From Lactuca virosa (lineage: Eukaryota; Streptophyta; Magnoliopsida; Asterales; Asteraceae), in NCBI GenBank assembly GCA_928212115.1, contig CAKMRJ010005745.1, positions 213,806,447 to 213,870,446 of the forward strand: 64,000 nucleotides of DNA, in the 5' to 3' direction. How positions within the stretch are numbered: position 1 is the stretch's first letter; each line of letters begins with the position of its first letter. The notes under the pieces were generated by a model. That model saw only the letters and a list, made by a program, of their open reading frames with translations. It was not told where the DNA came from and ran no database searches. Below are positions 11,570-21,934 of this stretch, piece after piece. A program made the position numbers and the translations under genes.

Positions 11570-12825
11570 TCATACCGCAGCTGCATCCGGCTCTGCCCTG
11601 ACCTCCTCTGCTGTAAGCTGGAAAGCGCGTCACTGATCCCTCGGAGGCTCCGCTCCACCCTGACCCCCGCCCGTAATCCTCAAATTGGCCGGAGCTGGAG
11701 CCTACACCGGTCTTGCAACAAGTTGTGGACAGTTGACCCTCAAGTGTCCAACCTGATGGCAATTATAACAAATCCTCATATCCTGCACCGGGGCCGACTG
11801 CCGGCAATCCCTCGCATAATGCCCCTCTCTCCCGCACTTGCAACACGCACCACCGGATCTGCAAACTCCGGCATGGTCCTTCCCACACTTCTCACAAGTG
11901 TGGTTGCTCTGACCTCCAACCCTAGAGTCAACGGTTTTGGACAGTTTCGGCGCCGGCTGCGACTGCACCGGGGCCTGCCTCTTCTCTCGCAACTGCAACT
12001 CAATCTCCAACTCGCCGCGCCTGGCGGCCTCCTGCAACTCCAACAAGGTATCACATCTCTGTGTGGACACAAACTGTCGGATATCCCTCTTGAGCATACT
12101 CAGATATCGGGAAATCTGAGCCTGCTTCGAAGCAAACTCCGGGTAAAATATCGTCCTCTCAGTAAACATCCTGGTGATCTCCGTCACCGACTCTGAATCC
12201 TGCTTCAGCTTCAGGAACTCCTGAGCCAACCTCTCTCTCTCAACCTGCAGAACATAACGAGTACTGAACATCTCCCGGAACTGATCCCAAGTAACCGCAG
12301 CCCGCTGCGCATCAGAATAAGGTCCCGTAGGCAACCTCCACCAATCCTTCGCCCCGAGCCTCAAAAGGTTCAGAGCACACCTCACCCTCTGATCCGCAGG
12401 GCATGAACATGTGAAGAAACAACCCTCCACGTCTGACAACCATCTCATAGCAATGATGGGATCCCGAACTCCATCGAAGGTAGGGGCTTCGTATTATCGA
12501 ATTCCCGATACTGAAAACCTCGACCGGCTCCTCCTCTTGCCTCTGCTACAGCCGCTACAGCTGCCGCGACAGCTGTCTCCGCAAGAGCTGCATAGCGCTC
12601 ATCAAAGTACTCAACCATGGCGGTCTTGATCGACCCAAACATCTCTGGCAACTCAGCCCGGAACATGGCAGCAACCTCATCATGCATGATCTCGCGAATC
12701 CTGGAATCCAACTCATCCGTACTCATCTGACCAATGACCTTGGGTGGTACTGGTCCATCCTCACCACCCTCTCCTGATCCCGATCCAGAACCGGATCCTG
12801 CCCCGAAACGTCTCGCATCCGCCAT
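11570..12825 (-). pseudogene. gag: Element N gag polyprotein, one frameshift and a late stop
   Basis: The start ATG at 12825 lies one base after a CAG acceptor-like site and begins MADARRFG. A glycine-serine-rich N-terminus and alanine-rich segment are followed by the gypsy gag core (GAKDWWRLPTGPYSD, then FREMFSTRYVLQVERERLAQEFL). Three cysteine clusters follow: CEKCGKDHAGVC, CCKCGREGHYARDC and CYNCHQVGHLRVNC; the last two are canonical knuckles. The frame shifts at about 12480-12490, where a run of C is one base short compared with D and C. The frame stops at 11702, and the usual gag tail is still readable beyond it. The protein would form particles and bind RNA. Apart from those lesions it is well preserved. 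Confidence 0.88.
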
Positions 12826-13339
12826 ACTGGAATAAACCACAAGAACCTCGGATACCTTGCATAAACGCCGCGAACTAACCTCTAACCAACAACCTAGGGG
12901 TTATGACTTCCTTGACACGCGTATGGGATCTGTGCTTTCAGTAGTACGGGCCCATACTACCTTCCACACCTACCCATATTTGTCTCAAGTATCACCACAA
13001 CGCCCTAAGCACAAACATACATAGCAAGCACTCAATCCTCACCCCTAGAGGAATACCGAATATCTCATATCAAGAAAACCCTAGGCTAGCTGACATCACA
13101 AATCAGGAAATTCTATCATGCAATTCCTGAAGATCCCTAGCCTAGTACTAGCATGCTGTTCTAACATATCACATAAACAAATAACTTGTATGGTATTTTG
13201 GGGTAACTTACTGGCTCCGGCTGATCGTACCCTCTGCGTCCTCCCTTACTTATTTTGAAAACCATTTGAAAACTATTTTTGAAAATATCTCATTGATTTG
13301 AGACTGGATTCACACGAATGTTCCTCCAATTCACTAAAA
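12826..13339 (-). other. Element N leader with dimerisation-type palindrome
   Basis: Untranslated leader between primer site and gag. It contains GTAGTACGGGCCCATACTAC at 12941-12960 (palindromic at all but one base pair) and the flanking pair GTATGGG (12921) and CCCATAC (12951). Related sequence occurs in the leaders of C and D. The leader ends in TTTATTCCAG just before T-ATG. Confidence 0.75.
12941..12960. promoter_or_regulatory. Candidate dimer-initiation hairpin in the N leader
   Basis: A stem GTAGTA / TACTAC encloses an eight-base loop whose centre is the self-complementary GGGCCC. This is the geometry of retroviral kissing-loop dimer signals. The function is inferred. Confidence 0.5.
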
Positions 13340-13356
13340 CCAAGGCTCTGATACCA
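13340..13356 (-). other. Element N primer-binding site
   Basis: On the minus strand TGGTATCAGAGCCTTGG begins three bases after the LTR end. It matches the usual plant initiator-tRNA-Met primer-site consensus TGGTATCAGAGC. Confidence 0.9.
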
Positions 13357-13359
13357 ACT

Positions 13360-15428
13360 TGTAACAACCAAAATTTTCCAACCAATTTAAACTTTTCAAA
13401 AATAACCCAAATCCATTAATTAATACAAAAAGGTTTTCCATTAGTTTATTATCAGAGTATCCCAGAAACATCAGCATAAAAATGAGGAGCGGTACGATCA
13501 CGCCTTCGCCTTGCCACGATCTCCTGAAGTACCTAAAACAATACACTGAAATTGTAAGCCCGAAAGCTTAGTGAGTTTCCCCCAAAATACCAACCACATA
13601 AGCATACACATATCAAATCATATCATAATACAGAACAGCCATGCATATCGAGTCTACAGTGTGACTGGTCCGCCCGCACCAGCCTTCAGTCCACCTGGTC
13701 CACTCTCTGAGTCTACAGTATGACTGGTCCGCCTGCACCGGGCCTTCAGTCGGTCTGGTCCACTCCCCGAGCCTCGGCACGTCTGGACCGCCCTCCTGGG
13801 CCTTCAGCCTATCCGGACGGCTCGCTGGGATTACGGTCTATCCGGTCCGCCCTCGGTATGTTGGCCTACAACACAAAGCAGGTCCCGCCTCAACCCAACC
13901 TCAGTCAAACAACCATGTGCACATAAAACAGTCAATCACATAATAATTCCCAAACAAACCGATCTATCAGATCAAACAGCATAACAACATCCTAACCAGG
14001 ATACCGACCTAACCGGTCACTAGCATAGCATTACCCTATATACCAGGATACCGACCTTAACCAGGTCACTAACATAATACCATCCTAATTACCAGGATGC
14101 AGACATAGCAAATCAATACATATCAAATAAATACCCGGATTCCCATCCGATAAAGGGCCGGCCTTGGTGCCTTAGACCCTGTTGATATAGTGAGGATAAC
14201 TCACCTGAAACGAAGAACCGAACCACGAAAAACACTCTCCCGAAGCACTGCTCCAAACCCCAACACCTATTGCCATCAATGGACCATTGACATAAATAAC
14301 CAATTACCATAACACCCATGAAGGTCAAAGTCAAAGTCCAGGCCAAAGTCAAACTTCATGACTGACTCTACTCGCCGAGTCAACCCGTTGACTCGTCGAG
14401 TCCTTATACTGTGGAAACTCTTAGAACACGACTCAACTCGCCGAGTCACCCCAAGACTCGTCGAGTCCAACGATCTCCGAGTCACCTCCCGACTCACTGC
14501 TTCGAGGTTTAACCAGAAGAGATTGGGGTTCTGCGACCAGAATCGCCAAGTCCAAGAACAGACACGCCGAGTCCAAGGAAATCTTCAACAGACTCGCGAA
14601 GTTGTTCTTCCAACTCGCCGAGTCCATGCACATTTTTATACAACTCGTCGAGTACACCCATGTGACTCGCCGAGTCTCTCCAGTTCTCAATCCATACAGT
14701 GGCTTTTCGAACCATGCAGGTACTCCAATCCATAGATCCACTCTTCTACAGTCTAACCCTCACAAAAAGTGGCAAACTTTACGTGAAACCAAGGAGATAT
14801 AGGCCCAAAACACTCTAGGGCTAGGGTTAAGGACTAGGGGGCTTCACCACCAACTCTTAGACAGGAGCTTTATGACATTTTGGACCATCACAAGCCTAGA
14901 TCTGAGGTAGCAACCTCAGATCTAAGCCTCTAACTCGAAATAGCTCTCAATCATACCAAAAATGCCCCAAATCTCAAATGATAAAATATCTAGATGCAAA
15001 AGAGCCCAAGCAACAAATTATTACCTCCAATATAAGCTCCAACTGAAGTAGATCCCGGATCTACACCACTCCTTTGCAGCAAGCCTCTTGATCTTCAAGC
15101 CCCTTTCCAAGATTTCCTCCTCCAAAGCTCTATTCTCTCTATTAATGGAAGCTCACTCGATTTTAGGGTTTCTGGTTCTCAAAAGGGTAGTAAAGAGGCT
15201 AAGGGTGGGTTATAATGTTCTTTATATAGGGAACAACCCCCGCGATTAGGGTTTTCTCTCTACAACACCAACTCGTCGAGTCCAAGCCGCCGACTCGGCG
15301 AGTTGGCCACTTAAACCGCGACAGAATCCCGCTCCGACTCGGCGAGTAAGCAGACCTACTCGTCGATTCCCTTCTTTTATTTACACTTTTGGCCCTTCAT
15401 TGAACTTCTAAAATTTCGGGATGTTACA
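13360..15428 (-). repeat. Element N 5' LTR
   Basis: Promoter-bearing LTR of N. The TATA is at about 15219-15228, the palindrome cluster at about 15270-15366, a second ACTCG cluster at 14365-14680, the donor-like CAGGTGAGT at 14207-14199, and the GGACCGCC array at 13650-13865. The only sizeable difference from the other LTR is a 24-bp deletion between CGAGTC repeats. Confidence 0.93.
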
Positions 15429-15634
15429 TTTGGGGTGCCTTGGTAAGTTGTCACTCGTTGGTTTCCTTGGTTGTTACTATGGTAGGAGTTGTTGATACTG
15501 TTTTTATTTTCGTTGGAGTTGTTAGCGTTGAGTTGTGCCATGACAGCTGTCATGACAACTGTTACGACGGCTTGGAATGTAGCAGAATCTATCTGTAGGA
15601 TTGGTGTCTCACCGGTGTGCTGGAACTCAGCCAT
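15429..15634 (-). pseudogene. gag: Element G gag, N-terminal half
   Basis: The start ATG at 15634 lies in AAACCATGGC and begins MAEFQHTGETPILQID. It continues with an alanine-valine-rich helix (TFQAVVTVVMTAVMAQLN) and an asparagine-rich linker. The frame runs into the right LTR of N at 15428 and resumes at 7630 with the zinc-knuckle half. Typical gypsy gag begins similarly, but here the large central core domain is missing, so this is a deleted gag. An acceptor-like TTCTCGCGCAG ends five bases before the start codon. Confidence 0.7.
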
Positions 15635-15639
15635 GGTTT

Positions 15640-17819
15640 CTGCGCGAGAATGTAGGTGTGAGAAGCGGGTAGAAAATGTACGTGCGAAAGTTATATAATA
15701 TCCTAAAATACTCCTATAATATTTTTAATTTGCTGTTCAATTCTAATGTTCTCTTGCATGTATAGTTGGTAAGCTTTAGGCTTGTTGCAACACCGCCATC
15801 ACTCCCAAGCACATGTTGGTCATATCTCAAATAAATATAGTTGATCAGGATATATTTATCCCAAATATGATTACATAACTACCTAGGTTTGACTGTAGTG
15901 TCCAACCTCTAAATACTTTTGTTTTCTTTTCTTTATGATACTGCTCTAGTGCGTATGTATACTTTTATAAAATACTTATATTTTTAAAGTATACTTTTAG
16001 TCAGAGTGTTTTAGTCCCATTGTATTTATACTTGTATATCTTTTATGATTTGATATACTAGTTCACTATAAACAATACTCTGATACCAATCTATCACATC
16101 CTCAAACCAGAACGGCGGAAACGTCCGGGGGCGGATGACGTGATTGTCCAGTATAATAACAATTGAATAGTAATGAACCATAACAACACAAACATTCATA
16201 CATTTGGATTTAGAGTATTACATTGTTTACAACACTTGTTCTGTTCAAAAGTTACACACGAATAACAAAAGTAGAAATATATAATGCAGCGACGCCAGGC
16301 CTCGAACGTGGTGAATACCTATCTACTAGATCCCTGAGAATACAAGTCGTTTTGAAAAGCATCAACTAAAAAGTTGGTGAGTTCATAAGCATTTTGTATG
16401 AAATAGTTTTACACGTGTTTAGAATAGTTGTCGTAAAATTTTCAGAAAATCCGATATTTTCTATAAAAAGGAGGTTTGCAGTCTCGTTCTAAAACTGTGA
16501 ATAAATGCATGTATTGTGATGGTTAAAACCCCATAAAATCCAATATTTTCTGTAAAACAAATAGTTTATGAGTCTTGTTTTCAAATCATGTATCGTTGCG
16601 TGTGTATCCTTTGTTTCTTTTGTTATACTTGTAAAGGGTGTGTTCCTCGAAAAATGCAGTATTTTTCCTTAAAGAAGAATTGTAGTTGAAAGTAATTCCT
16701 TTGTATCTTTTTCCTTATAATAAAGTATCTTTCCAGAAAATCTAGTATTATCTTAAAGGTGAACTGTGGAATTAAACCCCAAGACCGAGATGGAAGAAAG
16801 TATAATACGGGAAATAGTTTATAGCCTCATTTATTTTAATAAAGCTAATGAAGTATAAGCTTTCCGTAAAGCAGGTCTTAAAATCCCAAGACCAAGATGG
16901 AGGTGAAAATCATACAGAAAATAGTTTATAGTTTCATTTCTTTTAATAAAACTAATGAAGTATAAGCTTCTCGTAAACCAAAAATATTTTTGTTTATCCC
17001 TATGTGAGTCGTTATAACCATACTAATATGACCGATATGACTGGCTTGCCGTTTTACGGGCGTCGGTTTCGTCGAAAGATATTTGTCACCCTAGACTGGT
17101 CTAATCTAACTGTAGCGAACAGCTCAGGTGTGGGATGTCAACCTCATATAGATCTATACACAAACTCCCGCTCTCCCACCAGGAGACTCTGATTATAACT
17201 AACAGGTCTTTCCACGTACGCTAGGTAGGTACGACTAAAGGTGTCTCACAAGAGCCTTAACAGATTTACGTGAACTATGTCTCCTTTTCTTGTAAAAACA
17301 GGATAGTTATACGTTTAGATGATTAATCGTGTCTATGAAAAACTTGGTTCGTGACTTCCAAAACTATACCGATTATAGTTTATCTTGTGGGTTTGAATAA
17401 TTTATATACCCTTTTATGTAAATGTACAGGTGTGTTCCAGCATGAAAAATATGAAATCAAAACATATTACTTAGGTATTAAACCCATTAGATTTGTAAAT
17501 GACTATATTGTACCAAAGTTTACTAGTAAAACTATTTTTCAATAAAGGTTCCCAAAAGCCATGTAGTTTACAAATCTTAGTTTTTCTTATGATTTTATAA
17601 CATTGATCATGTTAGTTTTGAGATATATATGTACGTATCACAATATTTATACCAAAACTAGAGTATACCATATCTTATACAAATAATAATTTATCCTTAA
17701 CATAAAGATGAAAAGCTTGTAGTTATTTGTGGAATAAACAGAGTTTGACTTGTATTCCCCCCTCCCTAAAACATAGAAAGGCTTGAAAATATGGGGGTAT
17801 GAAGCTCACCTTGGTTCGG
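15640..17819 (-). other. Predicted leader intron of element G
   Basis: AAG|GTGAGC in the 5' LTR (minus strand, donor at 17819) and TTCTCGCGCAG before gag (ending at 15640) would define an intron of about 2.2 kb covering the LTR 3' part, primer site and leader. The leader itself (15641-16076) has no open frame. Splicing is inferred from consensus sites only. Confidence 0.4.
16077..16088 (-). other. Element G primer-binding site
   Basis: TGGTATCAGAGT on the minus strand, three bases from the LTR, matches the initiator-tRNA-Met consensus with one late mismatch. Confidence 0.85.
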
Positions 17820-19001
17820 TTTGGTGGATGATTTGAAGGAAGGAGGTGGTGATTCTCAAGCTAGTTTCTTGAATGTTGCTGAAAGACTTCTTGGAGTTAT
17901 GATGTTGAAATTTTCACAAGAGTATGTTAAACTACTAAAGGATGTTGAGATTTGCTTACCAAAATGTTTAGTAGCACTTAGATGATGAGGGTATTTGAAA
18001 ATCACCTAGTTTGTTCTTGAGAGAAATCCTTGGAAGTGAAAGAAATAGAGAATGAGAGAAGTGATCAAAATAAAGGTAAGCCTACTTGACGTGGATTAAA
18101 TAGAAGGGATGGATGGATAAGTGTACGGATATTTGAAGGATATTATAGTGTTGCTTGGATTACTGGTGGGTAATACGCGGAGATCTGTGACTGCATGGGA
18201 AAGTAGCAAAAGACATCACATCTTAAAGTCAAATGCTTGCTTTTCCCTATTTCCATCCGTAAATGTGTGTGAACACATGTGTTTACGCCCCACATGCTTC
18301 CTTAGATGGTGTTTACGCCTAAGATTCCTTCCATTTGATGTGTTTACGCCCCAAGATGCTTTCTAGAATGGTGTTTAGGCCCAAGGCGGTCCACTAAGTT
18401 AGTTTACGCCTAAAACATGGATTCCCTAAGTAGTTTACGCATGTAATGAGGTCCACCAAGGAGTTTACGCCCCAAGTACTTGCTTCTTATGGTGTTTACG
18501 CCCTAGCCTAGGCTACTAGGAGGTGTTTTACACCCAAAGATCACTTCCTAAAGTAGTTTACACCCAAGTAAGGTCCACTAAGGGGTGTTCACGGCCATTC
18601 ATGGCCCAAATGAAGGGGTTCACGGCCTAACATGGCCCAATGAAAAGGGTTTATGGTCTTAGATGGTATTCTTAAGTGTGTTTACGTTTTGGATGATTTT
18701 TATAAGTGTATATATGATTCTAGTGCTTAGAAAGCTCAAAATGATGGCCTTAAAGTTCAAGCATTCAAGGTTGCAACATAACACAAGTTCTTATATCCAT
18801 CTCATATGATTCTTAACCTAATCCATTTGTCTAGTTTTTGCCTTGACAAACTTGTTTACTTTCAAGAGATTACCTTGTATGTGGCTTCCAAAGTGTACAC
18901 TTTCATGTGCAATCACCTATGCCCTTTTAGCTTTCAAGGTTTTCATTGTAACAGGGTTACAATTTAGACCTTGTTTGATCCAAATATTTCGGGTTGTCAC
19001 A
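16092..19001 (-). repeat. Element G 5' LTR
   Basis: Partner of 2845-5784. In element orientation it starts TGTGACAACCCG at 19001 and ends GGATGTGATA at 16092, a terminal CA changed to TA. The GTTTACGCCC array is at 18250-18640, a candidate TATA at 18093-18103 and the donor-like site at 17822-17814. Scattered substitutions relative to the other LTR indicate an older insertion than N. Confidence 0.92.
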
Positions 19002-19006
19002 ACTTA
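19002..19006. repeat. Target-site duplication of element G, right copy
   Basis: ACTTA, identical to 2840-2844. Confidence 0.9.
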
Positions 19007-19581
19007 GCATATACACAACCTTCAATGTGGTGAGAAGGATATGTATCTTCTTCTACCAATGATGAAATTTGTTTACCTATAAATTCTCCAACTAGTCGAA
19101 CTTGGAAGGCATCTCTTTAATGGATTCACTCATGAATTTACAAAAAATATCATATTTGATTGTTGTGGTTAAGGAGGATAGTAAGGTGTTTACTGGAATC
19201 AATAATTTTCCTAGATTACTAGAAGGATCATGTAAATCACTTTTAGAATATGATATTTCGACCCTATGTTTGGTATCACGAAATCTGGATTATGAGGATA
19301 AGCCTTTGAGGAACATTCTCAAATCAAGACACTTATATGCGATCATGTACTATACAACTTAAAGGAGTTCCAATTCTCTTGAGAAACCAATGAATAACCA
19401 ACCATTTAATAGCAATAAATGATCATCATTGAGTTTGAATACTCATTATTTCCATGATGGTTTCTAAATGTTATAATAATTGATTATTAATGAATTTAAT
19501 AGTCATCATCAATGAGTTTCAATACTTATTATTTATGCTATTATGATCATACCGAGAACAAACTCGTTTATAAAATGAAGA
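19007..19581. other. Pre-insertion flank without recognisable gene
   Basis: AT-rich sequence that would join 2839 if G were absent. A short plus-strand frame at 19102-19362 has no motif I recognise. It ends where element C begins. Confidence 0.5.
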
Positions 19582-21313
19582 TGTATTATCCCAAAAATCA
19601 AGGCAAAAATTTCATTTTTAAAACCATTCCAAAATCCATAAATCACTCAAAAACATAGTTTCCAAAAACCATAATCAACAATCAGAGTATACCAAAATCA
19701 TAAGTCACATAAAAATCCAGGATGATGTGCACAATCAAGCCTTCACTTTGCCCCTATCCACTGAAGTACATGAAACCATAAAATCAAATTGTAAGCCACA
19801 GCTTAGTGAGTTCCCCCAAAGTAACCCACATAACCCAAATAGATAAAACCATGCATACATGAGCCTTCAGCCTGATTGGACCGCCTCGCAAGGCCTACGG
19901 CCTATCTGGACCGCTCTCCGGGCCTTCGTCTTGACTGGACCGCCTCGCAAGGCCTACAGCCTATCCAGACTGCCCCAAGTATCTTGGCCTCCAGCTTAAA
20001 AAAACGATAACATGTAGACATATACAATAACAATCAATAACTAGAAAGTACATATAATCATACAGATTTACCTGTCTAACATATAACCACCGAATACAGA
20101 TAATCATACAGATCTACCAATCTAACATATATCCAACATAACATCATCCTATATACTAGGATACATAACCTAGTGGGAGGAAATTGGTGCCTTCGACCCA
20201 CAAGTACAATGAGGAAAACTCAGCTCATAGTCTGAAGGATAGCTGAACTGATCACTGATCCAAATACTGTCTATATAGGTCACATATACAATAATCAGGG
20301 ACCCAATCTCAATCTACTATCCAAATTACCCCAAATGACCTAAAGTCAAACTTGGTCAAAGTCAACGGTCAACAGTCAACAGTTAAAAGTCAAAGGTCAT
20401 CATACAGACCGAGTATGCCCTACGTACCCCAACTCTACGCCCTACGTAGAGTGTGGCTTAGCTTTTACAGGACAATACATGGGTACACACTGTGTACCCA
20501 TATGTACTCCTTGCATACTCACGTTGAATCCAATAATCCTATTAAGTGCTTAATATATAAAGGCATCACGTCCAACTCTCAGATCTGGTCTGAATAAGTG
20601 TTCTAAGTGATAAAGTTCCAAACTTTATTCACTTGCATGGTAATCAAGGCTCAAGAGCAAGCCTTAATCTCATAACAATTTCTAAGGATCTCAAACTTAT
20701 GAATGAATGGTTGGAAATGGCCAAGATACCATTTTTATGACTTAATAGCCTCAAATGCTTCTGGAAATGCGCTCAACAAAGTCTAGAGTCATTCATACTC
20801 AAAGGGACCAAAATAATGGGACAAAATGGCATAACTTTAACATGTAAGCTAGATCTATCAATGGAGGCATAAAGGTATAAACTTTATACCTTCTGGATCT
20901 GAATGAGGGTGAAGAACTTCCACATCCAAGTTTGATTCAAGATTCCAAGCACCACCACCACCTTCTTCTTTCTTCAAAGGCACCCAAAAACACACTTTTA
21001 AGCTCACAATGCACTAATATGGGGTTAGGGTTTCATGGGAGTCGTTTGGAGGAATGGAAGCTTAGAATGGAAAGGGGTTATGAAGATTAAGATGCTTAAA
21101 TAGGGCTCAAACCCCCAAATTTAGGGTTTGGACCCTGGCCGAGTACGCCCTGCGTACTCCTACTTACGCCCTGCGTAAGTTTCTGAAAACCTGCCTACAA
21201 GCAATCATCTACACAGTGCATAGAGGCAATTTACGCCTTGCGTAGATAACACCTTTACTCTTACACTTAGTAATTAAAGAAGGAATTTTTACCTAAACGG
21301 ATTGGGTGTTACA
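19582..21313 (-). repeat. Element C 3' LTR
   Basis: Matches 32686-34423 over its length apart from the insert at about 33860-34029. It carries the GGACCGCC array at 19860-19990, TATA (CCCTATTTAAG, 21095-21105, minus), AAACCCTAAA at 21120-21129 and two palindromic repeats at 21141-21159 and 21163-21179. Confidence 0.92.
21095..21240 (-). promoter_or_regulatory. Element C U3 promoter with TACGCCCTGCGTA palindromes
   Basis: From the LTR start inward there is a degenerate TTACGCCTTGCGTA, then CTTACGCAGGGCGTAAG (21179-21163), then GAGTACGCAGGGCGTACTC (21159-21141), then AAACCCTAAA, then CCCTATTTAAG. Stems of six to seven bases flank a five-base centre. This is the same order as in N and D but with an unrelated palindrome sequence. 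Confidence 0.6.
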
Positions 21314-21330
21314 ATTCTCCTCCACTTGAA
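21314..21330 (-). other. Element C polypurine tract
   Basis: Minus strand AAGTGGAGGAGAAT abuts the LTR start. Confidence 0.75.
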
Positions 21331-21929
21331 TCAGACTTCATCCTCGAGATTCGGTGCTATGAATAAATCTGGGTAGTGCTCCCGTATCTCCGCCTCGGGT
21401 TCCCAAGTCCACTCGAAACCCTTTCGATGCTGCCACTAAACCTTGAACAAAGGTACCGCCTTGTTACGAAAGGCATTCGTCTTCCTATCCAAAATAGCCA
21501 CCGACCTCTCCATATAATTCAGGTGCTCATCAACCTAGATATCATCCAAAGGAACCACTACTGAATCGTCAACCACACACTTCCAAATCTGAGAAACATG
21601 GAAGGTGATGTGAATCTGGCTAAGCTCCTCAGGTAGATCTAATTGGTGGGCTACCTTGCCTACCCTGATCACTACTCGGAACAGTCCAATAAATCGGGGC
21701 CCCAACTTGCCCCTCTTCTTGAAGTGTATAACACCCTTCCAGGGTGATAGCTTTAGTAAAACAATATCCCCAACCTGGAAATCTATCTCGGATCGTTGAC
21801 GGTCGACATAACTCTTTTGTCGGCTGTGGGCAGTCTGCAATCTTTGCTTGATCTGGTGAATAAGCTCTATAGTCTGAAGGACCACCTCGGTCCTACCCAT
21901 GACCTTGTAGCCAACCTCTCCCCAACAAA
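21325..21929 (-). pseudogene. pol: Element C integrase C-terminal part
   Basis: Continuation of the integrase frame interrupted by E; the residues before the break are at 28368. It shows RQKSYVDRQRSEIDFQVGD, the GPRFIGLF segment corresponding to the GPF/Y module, and HVSQIWKCVVDD. A stop at about 21535 is followed by a chromodomain-like tail with a further stop. This end would tether the integration complex to chromatin and targets. The copy is inactive. Confidence 0.8.
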
Positions 21930-21934
21930 CTTGT
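21930..21934. repeat. Target-site duplication of element E, left copy
   Basis: CTTGT, repeated at 28363-28367. Confidence 0.9.

Larger units (their letters stand above)
12827..14204 (-). other. Predicted leader intron of element N
   Basis: A donor-like CAG|GTGAGT in the 5' LTR and an acceptor-like TTTATTCCAG one base before the gag ATG would remove about 1.4 kb containing U5, primer site and the leader palindrome. Both sites are visible; use is inferred. The same arrangement is seen in G and at the acceptor side in C and D. Confidence 0.45.
7631..15428 (-). mobile_element. Element N: gag-only (TR-GAG-like) Ty3/gypsy retrotransposon
   Basis: The element has two LTRs of 2,093 and 2,069 bp that are nearly identical, a perfect TTTGG duplication, a 17-nt iMet-type primer site and a purine tract. 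The 3.6-kb interior contains gag but no protease, RT, RNase H or integrase, so movement would need proteins from another element. High LTR similarity suggests a recent insertion. LTR motifs, the leader palindrome and the sequence at the gag start are shared with D and partly with C, which are plausible pol donors. Confidence 0.93.
2845..19001 (-). mobile_element. Element G: large non-autonomous Ty3/gypsy-type retrotransposon
   Basis: Two LTRs of about 2.9 kb with TG...CA-type ends are bounded by a 5-bp duplication. The order LTR, tRNA-iMet-type primer site, gag, purine tract, LTR reads on the minus strand. Without the nested N element the internal part is only about 2.5 kb. It holds a small gag with two zinc knuckles and no recognisable protease, RT or integrase, so the element cannot move on its own. 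The purine tract, the preceding GAATTTC...GAAATTC block and the LTR 3' end match element E, which suggests an E-like helper. Three LTR ends fit TG...CA; the fourth (16092) is mutated to TA. Confidence 0.9.

Noticed and set aside
19102..19362. 86-codon plus-strand frame right of element G
   Set aside because: No domain recognised, and it lies in decayed AT-rich flank. Not enough to call a gene.
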